Shown here: piece after piece, positions 9,603-18,261 of the stretch | Position numbering within the stretch: position 1 is the first letter of the stretch | Layout of the letters: each line of letters begins with the position of its first letter | Source of the DNA: Acinetobacter sp. ANC 3781 | GTDB taxonomy: Bacteria; Pseudomonadota; Gammaproteobacteria; Pseudomonadales; Moraxellaceae | DNA length: 64,000 nucleotides | Reading direction: 5' to 3' | NCBI RefSeq assembly: GCF_004331285.1 | Contig: NZ_SJOH01000007.1 | Location: 62,001 to 126,000, forward strand | Position numbers and translations under genes: made by a program | Notes under the pieces: model-generated | What the model was told of the DNA's origin: nothing | Seen by the model: only the letters and a program-made list of their open reading frames with translations | The model's database searches: none

Positions 9603-10838
9603 TTAAGCCACAAAAGTTTGGACCACTTTACCCACTACTTTTTGGTTAATAAGCGGTGTATTTTTACCTTGTGAAAGAATGGAATCTTTAGAAACTATCC
9701 ATTCAAGTTTAGGATCAACTAAGATCCAACCTGCCTCTTCAGTCCAGCGATTGACCATATTCGCCACTTTTGCCGGTGCAAGGGTAACTTTTTCCACCCA
9801 TTCTAAAGGCTCGAACAGGCCTTCATTAATCAGTTGAATACCAAACGCCACATAAGTATCAAAAGCAGTTATACCGGGTTGTGTTTCAGCAAACGGAGCT
9901 AATTTTGCAGAGCTGCTAAGCGGTTCATGATGGGTACAAATCGCATCAATCACACCATCTTTTACGCCCTGACGTAATAGCTGTTTATCTTTTTCAGCAC
10001 GCAGTGGCGGGCGTACATGTGCCAAAGAATTAAAGCCGTCGGTTAAACTTTCGGTTAAATGCAATTGATGCATCGCTACATCCGCAGTCACAGGCAAGCC
10101 TTTGTCTTTTGCAATTTTGATCAATTCAACAGATGCACCACAAGATAACAACCCGAAATGTGCACGTACTTTTGTTGCTTCAATCATAAGCAAATATTTT
10201 GCAATCGCAACGGTTTCAGCCAATGCTGGAATCGTAGGCAAGCCTTGACGTGAAGCAATGAAGCCTTCATGTGCACAACCATCTTTGGCAATTTGATGTT
10301 CTTCTGCATAGAACACTACAGTCATGCCTAGACCCGCTGCATATTCTAAGGTACGGATGACCACATCATCATCCGCAAACGGCGCATTGGCATTCGAAAC
10401 AGCAGTACAACCGCCTTTTTTCAAGCCTGCCATGTTTGCAGGCTGTTTGCCTTGCAAACCTTGCGTTTGTGCACCAATCACCTGTAAATAAATACCGCCA
10501 TCCAGCATGGCTTTTTCAACCAGACCATGAATCAATGCACCATTATCTTGTACGATTGGTTTTGAGTCTGGCGGCGTAAAGACATGCAAAATACCATTTT
10601 CACGCGCAGCCTTTCCTTCAGATTTCAAAGTGCCATGCTGTTGCTGACCCGGCTCACGCAACCGTGCACATAAATCGACCATGGTTGGCATTAACCATTG
10701 ACCTTGACCATCAATGCTTTCACTAACCGTATCAGTTGCCGCAACCAGTTTGCCGTTTTCGATAAATACCGTTTGTACGCGATCCGTTTGCTTGACTGGA
10801 TCGAGGACACGGACATTTTCAATTTTTACAATACTCAT
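9603..10838 (-). CDS. pyrX: Non-catalytic dihydroorotase homologue (PyrX/PyrC')
   Basis: A 411-residue protein with a type-I dihydroorotase fold that has lost its active site. The metal motif DxHxHxREPG reads D55-L-C57-A-R59-L-R-E-P-G, so both zinc histidines are gone, and the catalytic Asp of the usual TDHAPH loop is His in AICTHHEPL. In Pseudomonas the equivalent pyrC' product is an inactive subunit needed to assemble the aspartate carbamoyltransferase dodecamer encoded by pyrB. Here it follows pyrB by 9 bases on the same strand, so the same structural role is inferred. An active dihydroorotase must be encoded elsewhere. Confidence 0.92.
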   Translation of the reverse strand: MSIVKIENVRVLDPVKQTDRVQTVFIENGKLVAATDTVSESIDGQGQWLMPTMVDLCARLREPGQQQHGTLKSEGKAARENGILHVFTPPDSKPIVQDNGALIHGLVEKAMLDGGIYLQVIGAQTQGLQGKQPANMAGLKKGGCTAVSNANAPFADDDVVIRTLEYAAGLGMTVVFYAEEHQIAKDGCAHEGFIASRQGLPTIPALAETVAIAKYLLMIEATKVRAHFGLLSCGASVELIKIAKDKGLPVTADVAMHQLHLTESLTDGFNSLAHVRPPLRAEKDKQLLRQGVKDGVIDAICTHHEPLSSSAKLAPFAETQPGITAFDTYVAFGIQLINEGLFEPLEWVEKVTLAPAKVANMVNRWTEEAGWILVDPKLEWIVSKDSILSQGKNTPLINQKVVGKVVQTFVA

Positions 10839-10847
10839 GACTTTACC

Positions 10848-11864
10848 TTATCCCGCAATCGCTTCAATTAAACCTTTTTCCTGCAACTGACCTTGCATAG
10901 AAAGCGCAAGTACCGCCATACGTACCGCAATACCATTGGTCACTTGCTGCAAAATAACCGCTTGCGGGCCATCAGCAATACTGGAATCAATTTCTACACC
11001 CCGGTTCATTGGACCTGGATGCATTACGATGCAATTGGGTTTAGCCATGGCCAAACGCTCTTTGTTCAAACCGTACATTTTGTAGAATTCAGCTTGTGAA
11101 GCCAATGCGGGAGAATCAATACGTTCATTTTGAATGCGTAAAGTAATAATCACGTCGCAATCTTTAATCCCTGCTTCCATGTCATTGAACAGGCGAACAT
11201 CTTCTCCATATTCTTCAAAACCATAAGGCAGCAAGGTATTCGGCGCAATCACGCGAATGTCTTTACAGCCTAAAGTTTGCAATGCGGCTACATCTGAACG
11301 TGCTACACGTGAATGTTTAATATCACCAATAATGGCCACACTTAAAGCTTCGAATGGCTTTTTGGTTTCACGGCGAATGGTCAACATATCCAGCATCGCT
11401 TGAGTCGGATGCGCATGACGGCCATCGCCTGCGTTAATAATCGCAACATGGGGGCAAACGGTTTGTGCAATAAAATGTGCTGCACCTGAAGATGAATGAC
11501 GAACAACGAAAATATCCGCTGCCATCGCTTCAAGATTCCACAAAGTATCTCGTAATGTCTCACCTTTTGATGTACTTGAACGTGCTATATCAATGTTTAG
11601 TACGTTGGCTGATAAACGTTTTGCCGCTGCTTCAAAAGTGGTACGGGTACGGGTCGAGTTTTCAAAGAACAAATTCATGACCGTACGACCTTCTAATAAA
11701 GGAGTCGTTATCAGTTGATTTTGATCATTAAAAAAGGAATTAGCTGTATCAAGAATTTTGGTCAAGGTTTCTTTTGAAAGACCGTCAATGGTCAAGAAAT
11801 GTTTGAGATTACCCTGTTGATTGAGTTGAATCTGGCTCGGAGTATGCAATGCAGCCAAGTGCAT
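10848..11864 (-). CDS. pyrB: Aspartate carbamoyltransferase catalytic subunit
   Basis: A 338-residue enzyme for the first committed step of pyrimidine synthesis, joining carbamoyl phosphate and aspartate. The carbamoyl-phosphate motif [12 protein letters not shown] is intact, as are [14 protein letters not shown] and the C-terminal [13 protein letters not shown]. The N-terminal extension of about 20 residues before [10 protein letters not shown] is typical of the Pseudomonas-type enzyme that pairs with an inactive dihydroorotase. It is the first gene of the pyrB-pyrX operon. No pyrI regulatory subunit is present. Confidence 0.97.
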   Translation of the reverse strand: MHLAALHTPSQIQLNQQGNLKHFLTIDGLSKETLTKILDTANSFFNDQNQLITTPLLEGRTVMNLFFENSTRTRTTFEAAAKRLSANVLNIDIARSSTSKGETLRDTLWNLEAMAADIFVVRHSSSGAAHFIAQTVCPHVAIINAGDGRHAHPTQAMLDMLTIRRETKKPFEALSVAIIGDIKHSRVARSDVAALQTLGCKDIRVIAPNTLLPYGFEEYGEDVRLFNDMEAGIKDCDVIITLRIQNERIDSPALASQAEFYKMYGLNKERLAMAKPNCIVMHPGPMNRGVEIDSSIADGPQAVILQQVTNGIAVRMAVLALSMQGQLQEKGLIEAIAG

Positions 11865-11893
11865 GAGAGATTCCCGTTCAGTTAAGTTGAACT

Positions 11894-11899
11894 ATTATA
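11894..11899 (-). promoter_or_regulatory. Probable -10 box of the pyrB promoter
   Basis: A perfect TATAAT on the minus strand 30 bases before the pyrB start. The matching -35 region (TGCCAA near 11922) is poor, so activation or another start point is possible. The short leader contains GTTCA/TGAAC that could form a 5-bp hairpin. Confidence 0.5.
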
Positions 11900-12058
11900 C
11901 AGATATTCCCCTAGGGTTGGCAGTTGAAGTTTTCAGCATTTGGCTCATTTTTATGCAGCAGAAAATTTATTGAATAAAAGTAAGAGATTAGTTTTACCAA
12001 TTTCTCTATTTCAATACCTGTCTGGTTAAACTCAATGGATAGATCGTTGATTAAAATT

Positions 12059-12091
12059 AGGCTTTAAATCACCTGGAGTATTTAAAGCCTA
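12059..12091 (-). terminator. Hairpin downstream of a hypothetical gene
   Basis: AGGCTTTAAAT/ATTTAAAGCCT, an 11-bp perfect stem with a 10-base loop, just past the stop at 12097. The sequence that follows on the minus strand is T-rich rather than a clean T run. Confidence 0.6.
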
Positions 12092-12096
12092 AAAAC

Positions 12097-12441
12097 TTAA
12101 CGCAATGCACCAATATAGTGATGTGACACTTGAGCACGATAAATTTCTTCTTCAGTTACTTCTGTTTCATAGATGTCCTGTACTGTTTCATTCACCTCAA
12201 TTTGATTAGCTGCAACGTCCATCCCCATTAAAGAACGTAAACGTTCAGCTTGCCGTTGTAATTCTGAATCATTCGTAGACAGCGCAACATCAATCACATA
12301 TTTGGCATATGCATGATTTTCTACCAGATACATGACATCTATTACCCGCCCACTCACACGCCTTAATCGGGTATACAGCATTGTAGCAACAGAAAAAACT
12401 TCAGAACGGTTCAAAAAATTATTTCCAGTCATATCTTCCAT
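12097..12441 (-). CDS. Hypothetical protein, 114 residues
   Basis: I do not recognise the family. The protein is soluble and mostly helical in character, without signal peptide or membrane segment, and has an acidic stretch (VNETVQDIYETEVTEEE) near the C-terminus. GAAGGGG lies 7 bases before the ATG at 12441, so it is very likely translated; a second in-frame ATG is three codons on. It forms its own unit, with a hairpin just after its stop, and neither pyrB nor rlmKL suggests a function. Confidence 0.65.
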   Translation of the reverse strand: MEDMTGNNFLNRSEVFSVATMLYTRLRRVSGRVIDVMYLVENHAYAKYVIDVALSTNDSELQRQAERLRSLMGMDVAANQIEVNETVQDIYETEVTEEEIYRAQVSHHYIGALR

Positions 12442-12672
12442 TCAGTACCCCTTCAAAATCAAAAATGATGACAAATAGCAGTTAAAGTCAAAATCACATG
12501 ACTCATAACCTATAAGCAGGGTTATCAGCAAAATACATACCACTTATGCAAGCTTAATAGATAAAAATCATATATTTCCCTATCAAGCCCAAGCTTTGCT
12601 CTAATTTAAAAACTTTTGAGGACTAAAATACGTTAAAATAATAGATTGCTTAGCTGCTTTTGGAAAATTTGC

Positions 12673-14877
12673 ATGAATTCGAAACTACGTCTTTCTACAT
12701 ACTGGGTCACCTGTGCAGATGGGCTTGAAACCTTACTCCAAGAAGAATTGGAAGGTTTAGGTGTTCAAAATATTGAACGCTTTCCAGGACGTTTAGTTTT
12801 TCAAGGCACGCTAGAAAATGCATACCGTATTTGTTTGTGGTCACGTTTAGCCTCTCGTGTACTGACACCTATTCATACGCATGAATTAGAGTTTACTCAT
12901 GATGCACGTGACGTGGCTGAAGAATTGTACGAAGGTGCAATGAACTTTGACTGGTCACTTATTTTTGCACCACAAAGTACATTTGCCGTTCGTTTACACG
13001 TCGAGCGCGATATTAAAGTAAATAGTCAATTCGCAACTTTACGTGTCAAAGATGGTGTAGTCGATTCCTTTATGGAAGCAGTCGGCAAACGTCCAAGTAT
13101 TGATATTAAACAACCTGAAATTACCTTATATGTGCTTGCAGGTAAAACTCAACATACTTATTGCCTAGATTTGTCTGGTGATTCTTTACATAAACGCGGC
13201 TATCGTCATTTCATGACCGATGCCCCAATTAAAGAAAATCTTGCAGCAGCAATTCTGCAAAAAGCCAAATTAATCGAACGAAATCCTGACATTATTTTAG
13301 ATCCAATGTGTGGTTCAGGGACTTTTATCATTGAATCACTGATGATGCTGACCGATCGCGCACCTGGTCTAGTTCGCCGCTTTGGTTTCAATGGCTGGAG
13401 TGGTCATGACCATGATTTATGGATGTCAATTAAAAATGAAGCAGCTGAACGCCATCAAGCAGGATTAGAAAAACAACTTCCTCAATTCTATGCTTATGAT
13501 GCTGACTGGGAGGCTGTAAAAGCCACCAAGCAAAATATTATTGCAGCTGGCTTTGAATCGATACTTGATCAAATTAAAATTGAAGAACGTACCCTTGCAG
13601 ATTGGCCTGATTTCCAAGCTGAAGGAAAAACTTCATTTATCGTCACCAACCCACCGTATGGTGAGCGTTTGGGTGAAAAATCGTCAAACCGTGCCTTGTA
13701 CTTAGGTTTATCCGCTCTTTTACAAAAGAACTTCCCAAATCAATATGCAGCCGTCATTGCTGCACAAGTTGAACAGGCGGATGTACTGGCATTCAATGAT
13801 CCGCAAATTCTGCGTTTGATGAATGGTAAATTACCTATTTATATCCGTTTCGGCACCATCAAACCGGTCACTGTAAGCCAGCCCTTCCTGGCGACTTGGC
13901 AGCCACAACAGTTTGAGCCAATTGAAGGTGCTGAAGACTTTACCAACCGTTTGCAAAAAAATATTCAAGCCTTGAAAAAATGGGCGGTTAAAGAAAATAT
14001 CTATTGCTTACGTTTATACGATGCAGATTTACCTGACTTTAATGTCGCGGTGGATTTGTATGGTGATCGTCTGCATGTCCAAGAATATGCACCACCAAAA
14101 ACCATTGATCCTGAAAAAGCAAAAAAACGCTTTAACTTGGCTTTAGCTTCTATTCGTGCGGTGACTGGTTTAGGTCGCGATGCAATCTTTATTAAGACGC
14201 GAGCCCGTCAGGAAGGTAAAACACAGTACGAAAAACAAAGTACTGCATCTAAGCGCTTTATCGTTCAAGAAGGTAAAGCCAAACTTTTAATTAATTTGAC
14301 TGATTATTTAGATACTGGTTTGTTCCTCGATCATCGTCAAATGCGTTTACGCATTGCTGCTGAAGCGAAAGGAAAACACTTCTTGAACTTATACAGCTAC
14401 ACCTCTACTGCCAGTGTTCATGCAGCTTTAGGTGGTGCAGCAAGTACCACAAGTGTCGACTTATCCAATACCTATTTGAATTGGTCAAAAGAAAACTTTG
14501 TACTCAATGGGTTAACGGTTGATCATGCCGATGAACAGCACCAGTTCTTCTCTAGCGACTGTTTTGAATGGTTAAAAGAAGGTCATGAACAATATGACCT
14601 GATCTTCATTGATCCTCCAACATTCTCAAATTCGAAAAAGTTCTACGGTACTTTTGACGTACAGCGTGACCACAATTCATTGCTTAAACGTGCCATGAAC
14701 CGTTTAACCACTGAAGGCACCTTGTATTTCTCGAATAATTATCGTGGTTTCGAAATGGATGAAGAAGTTCAAGCCATGTTCGATGTGCAAGAAATTACCA
14801 GTGAAACCATTGGCCTAGATTTCAAACGCAATACCAAAATCCATAAAGCCTGGAAAATCAAACATCACCCAATCTAA
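12673..14877 (+). CDS. rlmKL: Bifunctional 23S rRNA methyltransferase RlmKL
   Basis: A 734-residue fusion of two methyltransferases. The N-terminal part has a THUMP RNA-binding domain and an RlmL-type domain with LDPMCGSGTFIIES and TNPPYGERLG (m2G2445). The C-terminal RlmK-type domain has FLDHRQMR, FLNLYSYTSTASVHAA and FIDPPTFSNSKKF (m7G2069). The length is close to that of E. coli RlmKL (702). The ATG at 12673 is chosen over an upstream TTG because homologous proteins start near MNSKLRLSTYWVTCADGLE. It is transcribed alone and meets the next gene head-on. Confidence 0.96.
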   Translation: MNSKLRLSTYWVTCADGLETLLQEELEGLGVQNIERFPGRLVFQGTLENAYRICLWSRLASRVLTPIHTHELEFTHDARDVAEELYEGAMNFDWSLIFAPQSTFAVRLHVERDIKVNSQFATLRVKDGVVDSFMEAVGKRPSIDIKQPEITLYVLAGKTQHTYCLDLSGDSLHKRGYRHFMTDAPIKENLAAAILQKAKLIERNPDIILDPMCGSGTFIIESLMMLTDRAPGLVRRFGFNGWSGHDHDLWMSIKNEAAERHQAGLEKQLPQFYAYDADWEAVKATKQNIIAAGFESILDQIKIEERTLADWPDFQAEGKTSFIVTNPPYGERLGEKSSNRALYLGLSALLQKNFPNQYAAVIAAQVEQADVLAFNDPQILRLMNGKLPIYIRFGTIKPVTVSQPFLATWQPQQFEPIEGAEDFTNRLQKNIQALKKWAVKENIYCLRLYDADLPDFNVAVDLYGDRLHVQEYAPPKTIDPEKAKKRFNLALASIRAVTGLGRDAIFIKTRARQEGKTQYEKQSTASKRFIVQEGKAKLLINLTDYLDTGLFLDHRQMRLRIAAEAKGKHFLNLYSYTSTASVHAALGGAASTTSVDLSNTYLNWSKENFVLNGLTVDHADEQHQFFSSDCFEWLKEGHEQYDLIFIDPPTFSNSKKFYGTFDVQRDHNSLLKRAMNRLTTEGTLYFSNNYRGFEMDEEVQAMFDVQEITSETIGLDFKRNTKIHKAWKIKHHPI

Positions 14878-14901
14878 TGATGGTTTGAATGAAATAATAC
14901 A

Positions 14902-14937
14902 CATTGAGATGAAACAGTTTATCGTTTCATCTCAATG
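14902..14937. terminator. Convergent hairpin overlapping a gene end
   Basis: A perfect 14-bp stem (arms 14902-14915 and 14924-14937, 8-base loop) between rlmKL and the gene on the other strand. The second arm is also the last codons and stop of that gene. There is no clean T tract on either side, so it may protect RNA ends or help termination rather than being a textbook terminator. Confidence 0.6.
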
Positions 14938-15359
14938 GTAATACCTTCATGATAATTCATTCGCAAATTATCTGATTGATTCACTGTGTCAAATAAGCGA
15001 ATAGTTGAATGAGTACTGACTTGCTTTTCATTCAACATTAATTGTTCAGCCGCTTTTTTCTTCTGCATCTGATAATCGGATAATGCCGTTTCGTCGATAG
15101 TCTGCTTTTGAATATCTTGATTGTTCTGGTCACTTAAAACTTTACTTTCTTTTTTCTGCTTATCAACCGGTTGCTTAACACTATTTTGAACACGTTGAAT
15201 ACTCTCAGCATCAAGATGCTGAGAATCACTCCTTTGCTCTGACAATTTATGGTCAGTTAGAGGAACTTCTGCATAACAGCATGAGCAAATGATTAGCAAC
15301 CCACTCATGACAACTAACTTTTTCCGAGAAGGGGGATAAAAACTTTTTTTATTTTTCAT
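14919..15359 (-). CDS. Hypothetical exported protein
   Basis: About 146 residues, family not recognised. A basic start (MKNKKSFYPPSRKK) is followed by a hydrophobic stretch LVVMSGLLIICSCCYA, which looks like a signal peptide cleaved after CYA; a cysteine pair inside it could alternatively be a lipoprotein site. The mature part is rich in Gln, Lys, Ser and Asp and probably disordered. The ATG at 15359 is chosen because GGAGAGG precedes it; a longer frame exists to 15407. The 3' end is built into the hairpin at 14902-14937. Confidence 0.6.
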   Translation of the reverse strand: MKNKKSFYPPSRKKLVVMSGLLIICSCCYAEVPLTDHKLSEQRSDSQHLDAESIQRVQNSVKQPVDKQKKESKVLSDQNNQDIQKQTIDETALSDYQMQKKKAAEQLMLNEKQVSTHSTIRLFDTVNQSDNLRMNYHEGITIEMKR

Positions 15360-15553
15360 CTTCACACTGGCCTCTCCTTTTTTATTTTTCATCATGAACG
15401 CTAGCAATTTTTATATATAACAACAATGTGCTTTCGGTACTTCCCGATATTCTGTATACAACAAGAATATACTTATTTCTTGCACTTAGAATAAAGTAGC
15501 GCTTTGTTGTGGTTTAGGCGGCACATCTGGCAAACTTTTTTTTAGATCATGCC

Positions 15554-16843
15554 TTAATTTAAAAATTTCTTTTCGCCATATTTATATTCAACACCTATCT
15601 TTAAGACATCACCCTCTCGTTTGGCTTGCACCGCTTGCTGCATGCTATTCAGCATGTGTTCAAGTTCTTGATCAGATAATGTTTTACTGCCTTGTTGCAA
15701 ATAATTACCCAGCAGGGTCTTCATGATCTGTTTATCATATTCAATATTGGCCTGATACTCGATTAAACTGGGTGCCATTTTAACCAAGCTGGTAAATGAA
15801 GTTTGATGACCGGGCATCACCTTGCCACTCAAGCTTGCTTTAGCATACCCTTCACCCAAATTAATCTGATTATCTTGCGATTCAAAAGTAAAACCTTCAT
15901 TTATAATAGATAAAAAGCTGTCTGCCAATTCTTTCGAAAACTCATCTTTAACTATACATACCTCACTATTTTTTTCCAATAAATCGAAGAAAGCCTGTAT
16001 TTTTTGCTTGTTCAATGCTTTCAGATTGAAATTCATTTGTAACTTTTGAAAAGTCGGTATTTTGTGCATGACCACTTCTTTAATATTCAGTTGGGTATCA
16101 AAATTCACCTTATGTTTATCAATATCCGTATTCATCAGCAAAGCAAAATCCTTAAATTCACCGCTGCCGAATTGTTGCATATTTCGATCAGTGCGTTTAA
16201 TCGAAGCAATATTAAGACGGGTTTCCCCTTCATCAAAGGTAGAGTTTAAGCCCTGAGTGGTTTCAAACTCTACTTCTCGTATCTCTAGATACCCCAATTT
16301 ATCACTAACAGTCATATTCGGTATTTGCAGTTTCGCATTGAGTATTTTTAATTGATCGCCTTTTGATTTTGCATCCATTTTAAAAGTCATTGGATCAATT
16401 CGGGCCTGTATATCTTCATTATTTTTCTCAAACACGGGTGTCGTCAATGAGGAATGCACCACACCCAGCCAATCAATCTTGGTTTGAGCAGTTAAAGGCT
16501 GGTTGAGCATTTTTTGAAATATCTCATTGCCTTGCTGTAAATTAATTTTAGATTCAATATGATAACCATTCCAACTGCGTTTAATTTTATCCGTTCCTGT
16601 AAGACTCAAAACATCTTTAGGTTTACACGGATCAAATATGAATTGAGCTGCCCAGTCTGCAGAACCCTGCATTGCACCCATATTGAAATTTTTATATTGA
16701 ATCGAAACTGAATTGGTTTTCTGATTCTGCTGATAATATGAATTTAGACTTTTATCTGCATATAAACTTCCCCCTACAGCAGCGGTTGCAAATACAATCA
16801 GACCACCTAAACCCCATATTAATTTTGACATCAGCTGTCTCAT
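15554..16843 (-). CDS. DUF945 family protein (YdgA-like)
   Basis: A 429-residue protein with a single N-terminal membrane segment (LIWGLGGLIVFATAAVGGSLY) that anchors it in the inner membrane with the bulk in the periplasm. The rest fits the DUF945/YdgA family: a long beta-rich region with many short hydrophobic strands and a final segment about small helices (SDQELEHMLNSMQQAV). No enzyme motif is visible and the role of the family is not known. Either the first ATG or one four codons later could be the start; neither has a good ribosome site. Confidence 0.75.
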   Translation of the reverse strand: MRQLMSKLIWGLGGLIVFATAAVGGSLYADKSLNSYYQQNQKTNSVSIQYKNFNMGAMQGSADWAAQFIFDPCKPKDVLSLTGTDKIKRSWNGYHIESKINLQQGNEIFQKMLNQPLTAQTKIDWLGVVHSSLTTPVFEKNNEDIQARIDPMTFKMDAKSKGDQLKILNAKLQIPNMTVSDKLGYLEIREVEFETTQGLNSTFDEGETRLNIASIKRTDRNMQQFGSGEFKDFALLMNTDIDKHKVNFDTQLNIKEVVMHKIPTFQKLQMNFNLKALNKQKIQAFFDLLEKNSEVCIVKDEFSKELADSFLSIINEGFTFESQDNQINLGEGYAKASLSGKVMPGHQTSFTSLVKMAPSLIEYQANIEYDKQIMKTLLGNYLQQGSKTLSDQELEHMLNSMQQAVQAKREGDVLKIGVEYKYGEKKFLN

Positions 16844-16963
16844 TTTTTGCTTATTTTGTAAACGAGTATAAATTAAAAAATGAGAATTAATATGATTTTT
16901 TCAACCAACTATTCATACCCAGTCACATTGCATGATTGAATAAGACTAAATCCCTATTAAATA

Positions 16964-18051
16964 CTAAATACGTCCCACTTCAAAATAACTACTTTTACTA
17001 CGATCAAAGGTAGTATAGGGATTGCCTTTAAAACTATGAAAATAATGTTTGGCTTGAATCATCTAAGAGATGGTATTGCCCATCCAATAAATACGCGGAT
17101 CATTATTTTCCCAAGTAATAAAAAGGCTTGTTTACGATACAATTTAGTTTGTTGCTTAGCATGCAAAATCGGAATGGCAAATACATGTTGTGGTTCGCAA
17201 TGACATAAAGCACTATGAATCATCAAATATTTAAAAGCATTATTTTTTCAGCAAAGATAAAACCTCTTTGAATGCCGACATAAACATTATAAAAAGGTTA
17301 AATGACTTTTACAGGCAATGAATAATCGATGAGACGCGTTTATTTAAAAGCTTTTTGATTCTACAAGCCAAACCGACTACCTGATTATGCTGCTCATACA
17401 TGAGATAAAAATTATTCATGTTCATGCCCCGCCAAAAGGGATGATTGAATTCAGGCAAACCTGAAAAATCATCATTCGGTAAAAATTTATAAGGCTGTTT
17501 CATGGGTCAGATAAATGCACCGACTGTATTTACTTAACTCACATTCATTTGCTAAAAACAATAGAATTCAAGTTTTTCCGGTTTTTTCGCTTGCCACACC
17601 GTAAGGGTACGAATATCGTCATAATAAAAGGGTTTGGGAAAGCCCTTATGCTCATGGTGCAAAATATTGCATGCGACAATATTACCTTCTAAAACTATAC
17701 TTTTAAAAATAGTCTCCAGTGGAGTTTCATCATAGACATCATCCATCAGTAGACGCAACACTTTATTACCGCAATGCTAGATACGGTCGCAAATCTGCAA
17801 CAACCTCGGGTTGACCAGTGATCAAAACGCTCGCGCCAACCCAGCTTTCTCATACTGACCACTTGTGCAGGATTTCCCTCCGGTACAATCAACTTGATAT
17901 CTGGACGATTGTATTGGGCATGACGAGATAACTTGGATAACGTTTAAAAGCCAAAGTCATGCCATTACTCGGCATGATTTCCGCAATCAATTATACCCGT
18001 TGCTTATAATCAGCTGCCGCAGTTGTAGAACGCACCAAAAATTCGGTTCAT
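16964..18051 (-). pseudogene. Decayed gene of unknown family
   Basis: No intact gene lies in the 1.4 kb between the DUF945 gene and clpB, but the minus strand reads as one damaged protein of roughly 360 residues. From the start MNRILVRST there is a stop after DYKQRV, frame changes near 17940, 17770, 17550, 17290 and 17250 (the last in an A run), a stop in GNTIS*MIQAK, and an end at FEVGRI. Two pieces survive as short open frames: RLLMDDVYDETPLETIFKS (17552-17761) and YKFLPNDDFSGLPEF (17309-17503). I could not assign the family. Confidence 0.6.
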
Positions 18052-18169
18052 TTTTCGAGCATTCAATTAATTATCCTTACCGTTGTATGCTTACACCATG
18101 TTTAAGCTCATCATATAAATCCATATATTGAAGAAATTACAATCAAGTTAAATCATCTTCCAAGAAAAA

Positions 18170-18193
18170 GACTCGGATTTAAAAATCCGAGTC
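18170..18193 (-). terminator. clpB terminator
   Basis: GACTCGGATTT/AAATCCGAGTC perfect 11-bp stem followed on the minus strand by CTTTTTC, 68 bases after the clpB stop. Confidence 0.85.
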
Positions 18194-18261
18194 AGGGATT
18201 ATTTCAAGCGCATAGTGGTGCACTTCAAATACTCATCTAGGCATTAAATTTAATCAGGTCA

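Noticed and set aside
16964..18051. Possible VirK/YbjX (DUF535) or acetyltransferase identity for the decayed gene
   Set aside because: Only loose resemblance of short stretches; not enough to name a family.
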